NCBI GenBank assembly: GCA_038205115.1
Contig: JBBRCE010000035.1
Location: 1 to 52,380 of the forward strand
DNA from: JBBRCE01 sp038205115
GTDB lineage: Bacteria; Planctomycetota; Planctomycetia; Pirellulales; JBBRCE01
Direction: 5' to 3'
DNA length: 52,380 nucleotides
Shown: piece after piece, positions 8,527 through 17,053 of the stretch
How positions within the stretch are numbered: position 1 is the stretch's first letter
How the letters are laid out: the number at the start of each line of letters is the position of its first letter
Program-made: the position numbers and the translations under genes
The notes under the pieces: generated by a model
What the model was told of the DNA's origin: nothing
The model's database searches: none
Seen by the model: only the letters and a program-made list of their open reading frames with translations

Positions 8527-8738
8527 TCCATGACCTCGCGCATCAATTCGCTCGGTGTCACGGGCGAGCAATGCCCGGCGGCAAACTCTTTTCGAGATTC
8601 TTCGATTTCGGCCGCCAATCGCTGGCGACGGGCATGAGCCAACCGGCGGTGCAAAATCCCGATCAACTCTTCTTGCTCATCGGGCGACAAATGGTCCGCC
8701 GCTTCCAAGACTTCGCCGAACGGCAAAACATTCGCCAT
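8523..8738 (-). CDS. Antitoxin of the RelE/ParE-type pair
   Basis: A 71-residue acidic, helical protein beginning MANVLPFGEVLEAADHLSPD. The pattern of a short hydrophobic N-terminus, a SPDEQEELIGILHRRL helix and a charged C-terminal region matches small antitoxins paired with RelE/ParE toxins. It shows no obvious DNA-binding domain. The start has a good site, AGGTGA six bases upstream. The frame is open 100 codons further upstream, but that part translates repeat copy B and is not conserved. It precedes the toxin and overlaps it by four bases, the usual order for such modules. Confidence 0.8.
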   Translation of the reverse strand: MANVLPFGEVLEAADHLSPDEQEELIGILHRRLAHARRQRLAAEIEESRKEFAAGHCSPVTPSELMREVME

Positions 8739-8861
8739 GAGATCACCTGCCGGATTTCGAATCGTATCTGCTTCTATGATACCAAGCACCGTCAACGCAA
8801 CAAAAGATCGGAACTTGAACAAGTGACATCGCCGCGTATCCTCAGCGTTATGGCCGACGCT

Positions 8862-9012
8862 GCCAGCGCCTGCGGGATTGGCTGTTGGCGGACAGATTTT
8901 TTGAAACGCCCGCAATGCACAATCAGCAGCACACGATCGGCGGGGTGACCATTCAAAACTGAGAATTGGTTTGCGGAGGTGTTCCGACGCTGGCAGCGTC
9001 GGCAACGATGAC
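8862..9012. repeat. 151-bp direct repeat, copy B
   Basis: The partner of copy A (8080-8230), of identical length and the same orientation, on the other side of the toxin-antitoxin pair. It ends in an intact palindrome, CCGACGCT-GGC-AGCGTCGG (8984-9002). A second GCCGACGCT core lies immediately upstream (8853-8861). Confidence 0.75.
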
Positions 9013-9039
9013 GCGTGTGGAATTTTGGCGGCTTCCAAT

Positions 9040-9079
9040 AAAAAAGGCCATCGCCAGGCGTGATGCCCGGCGATGGCTT
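9040..9079 (-). terminator. Rho-independent terminator of the secretin gene
   Basis: Read on the minus strand, GCCATCGCC pairs perfectly with GGCGATGGC (9069-9077 with 9047-9055). An inner GGC/GCC pair follows after one mismatch, with a five-base loop, and then a run of six T. It lies about 35 bases beyond the secretin stop. Confidence 0.88.
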
Positions 9080-9110
9080 GGGTTGATGCAGGATGAAGAG
9101 GGTGGAGGCG

Positions 9111-12100
9111 TTAGCCGCCCGAGCCGACGGCCCGTTCTTCTTCCTCTTCTTGAATGATGATGCGCGGCGTGACCATCATCATCAAGCTTTCGGTCGTCCG
9201 TCCGATGCCGACGTTCTTAAACAGTCGGTTGATGTACGGTAGCTTATCGAGCACCGGCACACCACGTTCGGTGCGGCCTTCGCTCAAACGTTTGATACCG
9301 CCCAGCAGCACGGTGCCGCCGTCCGGCACGCTGACCGTGGTGGTCACCGTGACGAATTGGAAGGTTGGCAACTGCACCGTGGTGCCTTCTTGCGTGACGT
9401 TTTGGTTATCGGCGGTGCTGCGCGAGCCAGCCGCATCGTTGGCCGCGCTCGACGTGCCCCGCGTGGTTGTGCGGCTGCCTTGGAACGTAAATTCTTCGAC
9501 CGGACCGATCTGGCTGAAGAACGGCACTACGGTCAATCGTACAAAGCGGCGGTCGTTGGAGACCACAGCCTGCACGGTCAGCGAAGTGCCTTCACTCAAC
9601 ACGACGATCACCGGTTGTTGGGCGGCGGCAAAGTCGCCGACCACCGGAATTACGCTGGTCACAAACGGACGCTGCGAGGTATCCGAGACAAACGCCTGTT
9701 GACCGTTGAACAAGGTCACCTTAGGCGCTTGCAGGATGTTGGCTCGCGTATCGCCTTGGGCGGCTTGCACCAAGAAGAACGCTTCGACTCGGCTGAGGAT
9801 GGCAAAGCCAAACGTCGCCGCATCGGACGGTTGGAACCCGCCAAACTGCGGCAGCGCGTTGCCGGCGCCACCTTGTCTGAACTGAAAATCGCCGTTGACG
9901 GTTGGTGCAAGTCCCTGCGACGAGTTACCTGTGTTTTGCACACCGACGGAGATGCTGCTCTGCGGTACGTTATTCAAGTGATTGACAATGTTATTGACCA
10001 CTGGCGTGTTGCCGTTGGTATCGGGGATGCCGCGGCCGGCCGGAATGTTGAAGTCGAAGTCCAAGCCGATCCGTTCGAAAAAGTCGTCACGCAGACGGAT
10101 GAATCGCACTTCGATCGTCACCTGCAAATCTTGCAGACGACGCAACTGTTGCAGCAGATCGACGATTTCTTCATGAACTTCCTGCGTCTGGCTGACGACC
10201 AGGCTGAGGTTGGTATCGAAGCCCTTGACGGAACCTTGTCCGCCCACGTCGTCCCAGGTGGTCGGCTGAATGGTGGAAGTGATGAGCTGAATCAGGGTGT
10301 CGAAGTCAGCCTTGTTGCCACCGCCGAGTCCGCCGGGACCGGCTCCGCCCATGCCGCCGGGTCCAAAGTTGACCGGTTGTGGCGATCCGCTGACCGGACC
10401 ATTACCGCCGCCGACGGGCACGCCTTGCAACCCGCGTTGAGCCAGCAGTTGTGGATTAACAGCCACGCTGGTGTTGGCGCCTTTTTCGCTGGCGGCCACC
10501 GCGATGGGCGAGGTGACCGGAATGCTGCCCGGTCCGTAGCGTCCCACGCCCAGATCGCGTTGGCGATTGTAGGCGTTGTTCAATTCCGCACTGATGCCCA
10601 TGCCGTTGGGACCTGGCACAAAGTTCGGAATCGGAATCACCAGGTCGGCCACCGGATAGGTGACGGTGTAGACGTTACTATCGCGCATCGATTCGCTGGT
10701 GATCTTGAGCACTTCGTCGCGAATCACATAGTTCAGATGCAAGGGCGGCAGAATCAGCTTCAGCGCGCTCTTGAGGGTAATATCCTTGGTCAGATCAATG
10801 GTCACTAGCCGTTCGGCCGTGACGCCTTCGCTATCCAAGCCTTGTTGATCCAAGTGCATGTTGATGTCAGTGACCTTCGAGAGGTAATTGATCACTTCGT
10901 TCAACGGTCGCTGATGGAACTTGAGCGAAACGGGCGTGTTGAGCTTTTGCTCGATTTCAATCTCCCGCTCGCTGCGGCGCGAACGGCCGTCGGCCAGCCG
11001 GCGACCGCGTGATCGCGTGAGCTTGTTCCAGTTATCAATTGGTCCCCATTCGATTGGGTTGTCGCCGATTGGGCCTCGCACTGCGCGGTCGACGTCGTCG
11101 AGCGCACCGCCAAAATACTTTTCCTGTGCTTCCCGAATTTCAGCATTGCCGGCCAAGCTACAGGCAATCCTAGACTCCAGCAACAGTTGCACCACCACTG
11201 GATCTTTGGGATCGATTTCCTGGGCTTTCTTGGCAATGACTTGGGCTTCGGAAAAGCGATGTTCTTCCATCAGCTTGTTGTAGGTCTCGACCAGGACAGC
11301 CATCTTATCTTGGACTTCCACTTTGCCCAGGCGCTCTTGAGCGACCGTATTCCGGACGGCCGTATTTTTCGATTCCAGATCGATACGGCCACGGTTCTGC
11401 TCGATGTACACTCGCACGTCGCGAATGTCTTTTTCGACATACTTGCTCAGCCGGTCGCGGTCGGCCGGTGTGATTGACACACTCTGCAGCGAGGCCTGGG
11501 CTTGCATAAGCATGTCCAGCGCCCGTTTGGGATCGCTCTCTTTAAACCGCATGGCTGCTGCCTGTTGCTTGGCCATATCGATGCTGGCCTGGCGAGCCGC
11601 GGTTTGCTGCTGCACGGCAACGGCATCCAGCGTGCCATCGTTGGCCGGGCGCTGTTTGACGTTTTGTGCGTTGAGGTTCTGCAAGAACGATTGCAATTGC
11701 GCTTTGGTAGCGCCGTCTAATTCGTCTTGGCGATCCCAAGCGAGTTTGAAGTAACTGAACGCTTCGTCGCCTTTGTGATTGCGCAGCGCACCCAGTCCTG
11801 CCTGGTAGTTACGCATGGCCGTGCCCGGTTCGGCCCGACGAGCAGGTGTAACGGCTTCGGCGGCGCCCGGCAGATTTTCTGGCGCGGTGCCTTGCTGCGT
11901 GACGCCTGGCGGCAGTTGTGCTTGAACCAGTTGCACCGGCGGGGCGCTCAGCACGTTGGCCGAAGCTTGCACGTTGTGGGTCAAGTCGCTGCCGCGATCG
12001 TAAACGGTTTGCTGCACCGGAAAGCGCGCGTCGCCGCCGGCCGTGGTATCGATGGGGCTGGCGAAGTTGCCGGCCAGTTGCACGTTATCTTGTCCGCGAC

Positions 12101-13589
12101 GGGCTTTGCTGATGTCCAGCATCACCAAACTGGGACGATCTTCTCCAGGGCCGAAGGCCGAGTCTGGTGCGGCGTTGATGGCCTCTTTTGCCATCGACTG
12201 AGCGGTGCTCAGATCGTTGCGAGACATCGCCATTCGCGCTTGTCGCGTCAGCTCGACCGCTTGTGCTTTACCGCCGGCAAAGCCGGGAGCGGCCGGAATC
12301 ACTTGGTTGGCGTTGGCATCAACCGCATTGCTTTGACCGCCGGGACGGCGATCGGCGGCAATCTTCTGCAAGACTTTTTCCGGCGTGTTGGCGGCCATGC
12401 CGTAGACAATGCCTTGGCGAGCGGCGTCGGTGGCCAGGCGTTCGGCTTCGTCAAATTCGCGCCAACGGCGTAGACATTCGGCCTGTTCCACAAGGATATC
12501 GGCCAATTGATGCCGAGCAGATTCCGATTCGCGCGGGGCCGGGTTTGACATGACTTCGCCATAGCGGCGAATCATGGCTTCCAGCTTGGCTGGCGAATCT
12601 TCGTTGAGGTCGTAGTTGGCATTCAACTGGCGAGCTTGTTCGGCAAACGAACTGGCTCGTTTGACGTCGCCCATTGCCAGCGATTTCCGCCCGGAGACAA
12701 TCAACTGATCGCTTTGAGCGCGGGTTTCGGCCGAAGCCGCTGGATTGTAGTTGGCGTTGTAGCTGGCGCTGGCCACTGGATGAGCGGTGGGCGCGGGCTC
12801 TTCGCGTACGTCGATGGCCGTGGCCGCGCGACCAACTTGAATGGCGTTGGGGCTGGCCGTTGCCGGATATTCGATGCCGCCCTTGAGCGTCACCGGTGCC
12901 GACTGCTGATTGTCGACCTGTGGCAGCGGGCTGACCGAGTTCGGTCCGGCAAACTGCGAAGCGGCCGGCGTAGCGGGCGCGACATCAACTTTGCCGCCAC
13001 GACGTTGAATTTCGTCGGCTAACTTGGCCGGAGTGTCTTCGCTGGCAGCGAATTTTGCTGGTTGATCGGCCGCCTGGCGATACCAGTGGGACGCAGCCGC
13101 TAAATTGTTTTTTGCCAACTCCTGGCGGCCGTTCAGCAAGAACGACATTGCCCTGGCGTGCGCCTCGGAGGTGTCGGGCGCTTCGGCTCCGGTCATGCCA
13201 CGGGCCATGAACGGGTCTTTGGGACCGCCGGCCGCGAGTGCTCGGCTAGCTGGTGCTCGGCTGTTCTGAGCGGCGACAAGTTTGCTCAGATCGGCGCGGG
13301 CCCTCTTCGGGTTGTCGCCGGTGTGGAAGAAGCCCGTGCTCCCGCCACGATGTTCGGCTTCAGAGATTAAAGCGTCGGCCGTTTTGAGATCGCCGGCCTC
13401 CATGAACTTGCGGGCACGACGAAGCAGTTCGTCGGTGTCCTGGCCGCTGGCCGCGCCGGTTTGAGCCAGCACGGCTTGCGACCAATGATAAGTGGTCGCG
13501 CCGTCGAGTGGTCCCGCCATTGCCGTGGCCGCGCGCAGGCCCAGCGCAAGTGCGCCGATAGCGGTGATCATTTTCCAGGAAGTGTTCAA
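9111..13589 (-). CDS. Large secretin (type II/III secretion, GspD/PilQ superfamily)
   Basis: A 1492-residue outer-membrane channel protein. An N-terminal hydrophobic stretch (about residues 7-25, ending AMAGP) looks like a signal peptide. About residues 30-850 contain recurring TPR-like helical units (patterns such as AR-x-x-x-x-GDLKTA) separated by Ala/Gln/Pro-rich linkers. An N0-like domain lies around 875-975, a Gly/Asn-rich linker around 1050-1095, an N1-like domain around 1100-1150, and the secretin core to the end, with the family signature at GTVLLGGIK...PVLDKLPYINRLF. The C-terminus is acidic (EEEEE). The start is a TTG with AGGAG six bases upstream; an ATG six codons inside is the alternative. 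No pilus or type II partner genes are adjacent, as seems common in planctomycetes. It ends at a strong terminator. Confidence 0.9.
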   Translation of the reverse strand: MNTSWKMITAIGALALGLRAATAMAGPLDGATTYHWSQAVLAQTGAASGQDTDELLRRARKFMEAGDLKTADALISEAEHRGGSTGFFHTGDNPKRARADLSKLVAAQNSRAPASRALAAGGPKDPFMARGMTGAEAPDTSEAHARAMSFLLNGRQELAKNNLAAASHWYRQAADQPAKFAASEDTPAKLADEIQRRGGKVDVAPATPAASQFAGPNSVSPLPQVDNQQSAPVTLKGGIEYPATASPNAIQVGRAATAIDVREEPAPTAHPVASASYNANYNPAASAETRAQSDQLIVSGRKSLAMGDVKRASSFAEQARQLNANYDLNEDSPAKLEAMIRRYGEVMSNPAPRESESARHQLADILVEQAECLRRWREFDEAERLATDAARQGIVYGMAANTPEKVLQKIAADRRPGGQSNAVDANANQVIPAAPGFAGGKAQAVELTRQARMAMSRNDLSTAQSMAKEAINAAPDSAFGPGEDRPSLVMLDISKARRGQDNVQLAGNFASPIDTTAGGDARFPVQQTVYDRGSDLTHNVQASANVLSAPPVQLVQAQLPPGVTQQGTAPENLPGAAEAVTPARRAEPGTAMRNYQAGLGALRNHKGDEAFSYFKLAWDRQDELDGATKAQLQSFLQNLNAQNVKQRPANDGTLDAVAVQQQTAARQASIDMAKQQAAAMRFKESDPKRALDMLMQAQASLQSVSITPADRDRLSKYVEKDIRDVRVYIEQNRGRIDLESKNTAVRNTVAQERLGKVEVQDKMAVLVETYNKLMEEHRFSEAQVIAKKAQEIDPKDPVVVQLLLESRIACSLAGNAEIREAQEKYFGGALDDVDRAVRGPIGDNPIEWGPIDNWNKLTRSRGRRLADGRSRRSEREIEIEQKLNTPVSLKFHQRPLNEVINYLSKVTDINMHLDQQGLDSEGVTAERLVTIDLTKDITLKSALKLILPPLHLNYVIRDEVLKITSESMRDSNVYTVTYPVADLVIPIPNFVPGPNGMGISAELNNAYNRQRDLGVGRYGPGSIPVTSPIAVAASEKGANTSVAVNPQLLAQRGLQGVPVGGGNGPVSGSPQPVNFGPGGMGGAGPGGLGGGNKADFDTLIQLITSTIQPTTWDDVGGQGSVKGFDTNLSLVVSQTQEVHEEIVDLLQQLRRLQDLQVTIEVRFIRLRDDFFERIGLDFDFNIPAGRGIPDTNGNTPVVNNIVNHLNNVPQSSISVGVQNTGNSSQGLAPTVNGDFQFRQGGAGNALPQFGGFQPSDAATFGFAILSRVEAFFLVQAAQGDTRANILQAPKVTLFNGQQAFVSDTSQRPFVTSVIPVVGDFAAAQQPVIVVLSEGTSLTVQAVVSNDRRFVRLTVVPFFSQIGPVEEFTFQGSRTTTRGTSSAANDAAGSRSTADNQNVTQEGTTVQLPTFQFVTVTTTVSVPDGGTVLLGGIKRLSEGRTERGVPVLDKLPYINRLFKNVGIGRTTESLMMMVTPRIIIQEEEEERAVGSGG

Positions 13590-14033
13590 CCCGATCTCCT
13601 TTCGAGAATCGCAGTACCGAAACGTAGTGTTTATGAGACCCGCGCCACGCGGCATCCGCTGAGCGACAAACGACGCATCACGGCATGCACATAAGATGTG
13701 AATGCATGCTGTTGTGAATGCGGACTTCGCTTGCGCCAGCAAAGCAATGCTTTGCAACGACACGGGTTTCCTCAAGTCAATCAGAAGAGGGCGGGATATG
13801 TACCCGCGTGGCTCGGTACGGTCAATGCCAGTTTGTAACACTGCGACGAATTTACAAAAAACTTGGTAACCTGCTCGGCGCCTTGCGCAGCATTGTCGGC
13901 GTTAGCAGAAATTTGTCGCACGCGCACAGCAGAATGCGTGCGGCCGGCGCTGGCAAATCAGCCCCGCCGATGGTAATTTCTGAGCAGTCCGCAACAGGGT
14001 CAGTTCGACTATGAATGCAATCCGCAGGTGGCT
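13590..14033. other. Divergent intergenic region upstream of secretin and thioesterase
   Basis: No convincing gene is seen. It must carry promoters for both flanking genes. The best minus-strand candidate is at 13797-13825. The frames open here translate into low-complexity shadow sequences. Confidence 0.5.
13797..13825 (-). promoter_or_regulatory. Possible promoter for the secretin gene
   Basis: On the minus strand TTGACC (13825-13820) is followed after 17 bases by TACATA (13802-13797), a moderate match to a sigma70 promoter. It would give a leader of about 200 bases. The -10 is poor, so this is tentative. Confidence 0.3.
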
Positions 14034-14474
14034 ATGTCTGCCAACGTGACGCTCGATGGTTTTCCGGTGGCCATCGAATTGCCCGTGCAATGGGGCGAAC
14101 AAGATGCCTTTGGACACGTGAATAACGTGACCTATTTCCGTTGGTTGGAATCCGCGCGGATTGCCTACTTGGAGCAGGTCAACCTGGGGCACGATTTGCA
14201 ACGTACGGGCGTCGGACCGATTCTGGCGGCCATCAAATGCGATTATCGCCGGCAACTGACCTATCCGGACTCCGTGATCGTTGGCGCCCGCGTCACGCGG
14301 ATTGGCCGCAGCAGTCTGACGATGCAGCACGGCGTGTTTAGCGTTGCGCAGCAAACGCTGGTGGCCGAGAGCGAAGGCGTGATTGTGGCATTCGAATACG
14401 CGGCGAATCAATCGTGTCCCGTGCCGGACGATGTGCGGCGGGCGATCGAAGCGTTGGAAGGTCGTACGTTTTAA
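14034..14474 (+). CDS. Acyl-CoA thioesterase, 4HBT hotdog family
   Basis: A 146-residue single hotdog-fold protein. The motif W-G-E-Q-D-A-F-G-H-V-N-N-V-T-Y-F-R-W is the signature of the 4-hydroxybenzoyl-CoA thioesterase/YbgC group, with the catalytic aspartate in QDAFGHVNN. Members hydrolyse acyl-CoA or acyl-ACP thioesters in the cytoplasm. An AGGTGG close to the ATG is the only ribosome site; a GTG two codons upstream is an alternative start. The next gene, an MGDG-synthase-like transferase, follows after 38 bases, so both may act in lipid or fatty-acid metabolism. Confidence 0.88.
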   Translation: MSANVTLDGFPVAIELPVQWGEQDAFGHVNNVTYFRWLESARIAYLEQVNLGHDLQRTGVGPILAAIKCDYRRQLTYPDSVIVGARVTRIGRSSLTMQHGVFSVAQQTLVAESEGVIVAFEYAANQSCPVPDDVRRAIEALEGRTF

Positions 14475-14512
14475 TTCCGTTGGTTGGAAATCAACTCGTT
14501 GCGGGACTCAGC

Positions 14513-15655
14513 ATGACGAAAAAAGTCTTGATCCTTTCGGCTTCGGTGGGCGCAGGCCATTTGCGGGCGGCCGAAGCGGTTGACGCCGCCGTGCGCACGC
14601 TCGATCCCACGGCGGAGGTCGTCAATCTGGACGTGCTGACGCTCACCAATAAACTGTTTCGCAAATTGTATGGCAGCACCTATCTCGACCTGGTCAACCG
14701 CGCGCCGCACGTGCTGGGCTACGTGTACGACATGCTCGACCGTCCGCCATCGCGTCGCCAAAAAGGCGACAGCACGCGGCGGTTGATCGAACGTATCAAC
14801 CTGCGGCAGTTCTTCGAAATCCTCAACAGCCAGCCGTGGGATGTGGTCATCAACACCCACTTTCTGCCGGCCGAAATGATCGCCGGTTTAAAACGCAAAC
14901 AACAATTCGTAGCGCCACAACTCACGGTCACGACGGACTTCGAAACGCATCGGCTCTGGGTGAATCAGCCCTGCGAACATTATTTCACTGCGACCGACGA
15001 AGGCGCCGAATACCTGGTGCACTGGGGCATTCCGCGAGAAACGATTACGGTCAGCGGAATTCCGATTCATCCCCGATTCAGCGAGCAGAAAAATCGCGAC
15101 GCGATCTTGAAGAAGTTTGGGCTCGCGGTCGATCGGCCGATCGTACTGCAAATGGCTGGCGGATTTGGCGTAGGGCCCATCGAGCGTATCTATCGCGGAA
15201 TCTTGGCAATCGACACACCGCTGCAATTAGTTGCAATTGCCGGACGCAATGAAAAAGTCAAAGCGCAGTTGGAGCAAGTGGCCGTGCCTTTGCAGCACTC
15301 TGCGCAGGTCATCGGTTTTACCAAAGAGATTGACGACCTGATGGCGGTGGCTGACTTGGTCGTCACCAAGCCTGGCGGTTTGACCACTTCGGAAACGTTG
15401 GCCAGCGGCGCTGCGATGGCCATCGTCAACCCGATTCCGGGCCAGGAAGCCCGTAACAGCGATTTTCTGCTCGAGCGACAGGCGGCCATCAAAATCAACA
15501 ACCTCGGCACGCTGGGCTACAAACTGGGCGCGCTGCTGCGCGACCCGCAGCGGTTGGCGCAACTCAAGGCCAACGCCCGCGCCATCGGTCGTCCGCGGGC
15601 AGCATTCACCGTGGCCGAAAAAGCTTTGAACTGGCAACCCGTCGCGCCGACGTAA
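14513..15655 (+). CDS. MGDG synthase / diacylglycerol glucosyltransferase-like enzyme
   Basis: A 380-residue GT-B glycosyltransferase. The N-terminal SASVGAGHLRAAEAV is the sugar-acceptor motif of the monogalactosyldiacylglycerol synthase / UgtP family, and the C-terminal half carries the nucleotide-sugar site (TKPGGLTTSETLASG, then PIPGQEARNSDFL). Family members transfer galactose or glucose from a UDP-sugar to diacylglycerol on the inner membrane face, making glycolipids. The frame is open 33 codons further upstream, overlapping the thioesterase, but the conserved domain starts at MTKKVLIL. The product here could be a membrane glycolipid; the sugar and acceptor are not determined. It probably forms an operon with the upstream thioesterase. 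Confidence 0.88.
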   Translation: MTKKVLILSASVGAGHLRAAEAVDAAVRTLDPTAEVVNLDVLTLTNKLFRKLYGSTYLDLVNRAPHVLGYVYDMLDRPPSRRQKGDSTRRLIERINLRQFFEILNSQPWDVVINTHFLPAEMIAGLKRKQQFVAPQLTVTTDFETHRLWVNQPCEHYFTATDEGAEYLVHWGIPRETITVSGIPIHPRFSEQKNRDAILKKFGLAVDRPIVLQMAGGFGVGPIERIYRGILAIDTPLQLVAIAGRNEKVKAQLEQVAVPLQHSAQVIGFTKEIDDLMAVADLVVTKPGGLTTSETLASGAAMAIVNPIPGQEARNSDFLLERQAAIKINNLGTLGYKLGALLRDPQRLAQLKANARAIGRPRAAFTVAEKALNWQPVAPT

Positions 15656-15705
15656 CGGCGATCTCATCGAATTGACTCTTCGAATTTCATCATCAGGAAT
15701 GCACC

Positions 15706-17016
15706 GTGTTTCATCGAGCGATTTGTTCAACGTCTGCCGCGATGGCAAAAACGATCGGAATCTTCGGCATTAGGCTGGCGATTGCAATGGGCCTGGCAGC
15801 GAACGGCGCAGTCTTTGCGGCCGACGGCGAGAAGCCGTTGGATGCGGAGCAATCGAAGGCCGCCGTGAAATCGTTGCAAGATTATTTGCAGCAACCACGC
15901 GACAAGCGGGCAAAGCTGGCGGAACAGTCGTTTGCAAAAACGCCGCTCACGCGCGACGACGCGACGGTCGCTCAGAAAGCGCTGGTTGACGATCATGTGT
16001 CGATGATTCGCGATACGCGGGCCGCCGAAATGAAAGCTCGCAAAGTGCAAACCGGCAAAATGGAAATGCCGTTCTTCTATAAGACCTTTGGCGATAAGCC
16101 GGCCGGTGGGCGGAGTTTGTTTATCTCGATGCACGGCGGCGGTGGTGCGCCCAAGGCCGTTAACGACAGCCAGTGGGAAAACCAAAAGAAGCTGTACACA
16201 CCCAAAGAGGGCGTTTATCTGGCACCGCGCGCGCCCACCGACACTTGGAATCTCTGGCACGAATCGCACATTGACGATTTGTTTGATCGCTTGATCGAAG
16301 ACCTGATTGTGTTCGAAGACGTCGATCCCAATCGCGTTTACTTGATGGGATACTCGGCCGGCGGCGACGGCACTTACCAACTCGCGCCGCGGATGGCCGA
16401 TCGATTCGCTGCGGCAAGCATGATGGCCGGGCATCCCAACGACGCCTCGCCACTCGGGTTGCGGAACCTGCCGTTTGCCATCTGGGCGGGCGGTAACGAC
16501 GCCGCTTACAATCGCAACAAAGTCGCGCAAGAGTGGTCGGACAAACTGGACGAACTCAAGAAGCAAGACGCCGACGGTTACACGCATCAGGTCAAAATCT
16601 TGCCGGGCAAAGGCCACTGGATGGATCGCGAAGACGCCGCCGCGCTGCCCTGGATGGCCGAGTTCAATCGCAACCCTCTGCCGGCAAAAATTGTCTGGAA
16701 GCAATCCAAGATCACACATCCGCGTTTTTACTGGTTGGCCGTCGATCCCACGGCGCAAAAAGCCGATGCTGAAGTCGTCGCCACGCACAACAAGCAATCG
16801 TTCGATTTCAAGAGCGGCGACGTGAAAGAACTTTTCCTGCGACTCAACGATCAAATGTGCGATCTGGACCAGCCACTGGCGCTCAGCAGCGACGGCAAAG
16901 AATTGAAAAAGCTGACCGCCCGGCGTACGATAGATACGCTTGCAAAAACGCTGGCAGAGCGTGGCGATCCGCAGTCGGTATTTAGTGCCGAAGTGCGGGT
17001 GGACCTGCCGAAATAG
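15706..17016 (+). CDS. Exported alpha/beta hydrolase, esterase/depolymerase-like
   Basis: A 436-residue protein with an N-terminal export signal (about residues 13-38, ending VFA-ADG). The hydrolase domain carries an HGGGGAP oxyanion-type motif (about 143-149), the nucleophile elbow GYSAGG with Ser217, and a candidate catalytic His304 in GKGHW; an aspartate in AGGND (about residue 265) may complete the triad. This is the layout of PHB-depolymerase/feruloyl-esterase-like enzymes; the substrate is unknown. The chosen GTG has AGGA eight bases upstream; an ATG 12 codons inside is possible. The DUF1501 gene follows 37 bases downstream on the same strand. Confidence 0.83.
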   Translation: MFHRAICSTSAAMAKTIGIFGIRLAIAMGLAANGAVFAADGEKPLDAEQSKAAVKSLQDYLQQPRDKRAKLAEQSFAKTPLTRDDATVAQKALVDDHVSMIRDTRAAEMKARKVQTGKMEMPFFYKTFGDKPAGGRSLFISMHGGGGAPKAVNDSQWENQKKLYTPKEGVYLAPRAPTDTWNLWHESHIDDLFDRLIEDLIVFEDVDPNRVYLMGYSAGGDGTYQLAPRMADRFAAASMMAGHPNDASPLGLRNLPFAIWAGGNDAAYNRNKVAQEWSDKLDELKKQDADGYTHQVKILPGKGHWMDREDAAALPWMAEFNRNPLPAKIVWKQSKITHPRFYWLAVDPTAQKADAEVVATHNKQSFDFKSGDVKELFLRLNDQMCDLDQPLALSSDGKELKKLTARRTIDTLAKTLAERGDPQSVFSAEVRVDLPK

Positions 17017-17053
17017 CCAGCCCTGCCTTTTCCGTGTCTCACCGGACGTTACA

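Larger units (their letters stand above)
8739..9110. other. Spacer holding repeat copy B and the secretin terminator
   Basis: No gene is evident. The first 120 bases would hold the antitoxin promoter, but I could not pick a convincing -35/-10 pair. Then come repeat copy B (8862-9012) and the strong terminator of the secretin gene (9040-9079). Confidence 0.6.

Noticed and set aside
9357..10808. 483-codon open frame on the plus strand
   Set aside because: Antisense to the secretin; no recognisable domain.
13718..14014. Possible small gene between the secretin and thioesterase genes
   Set aside because: No ribosome site and no coding-like composition.
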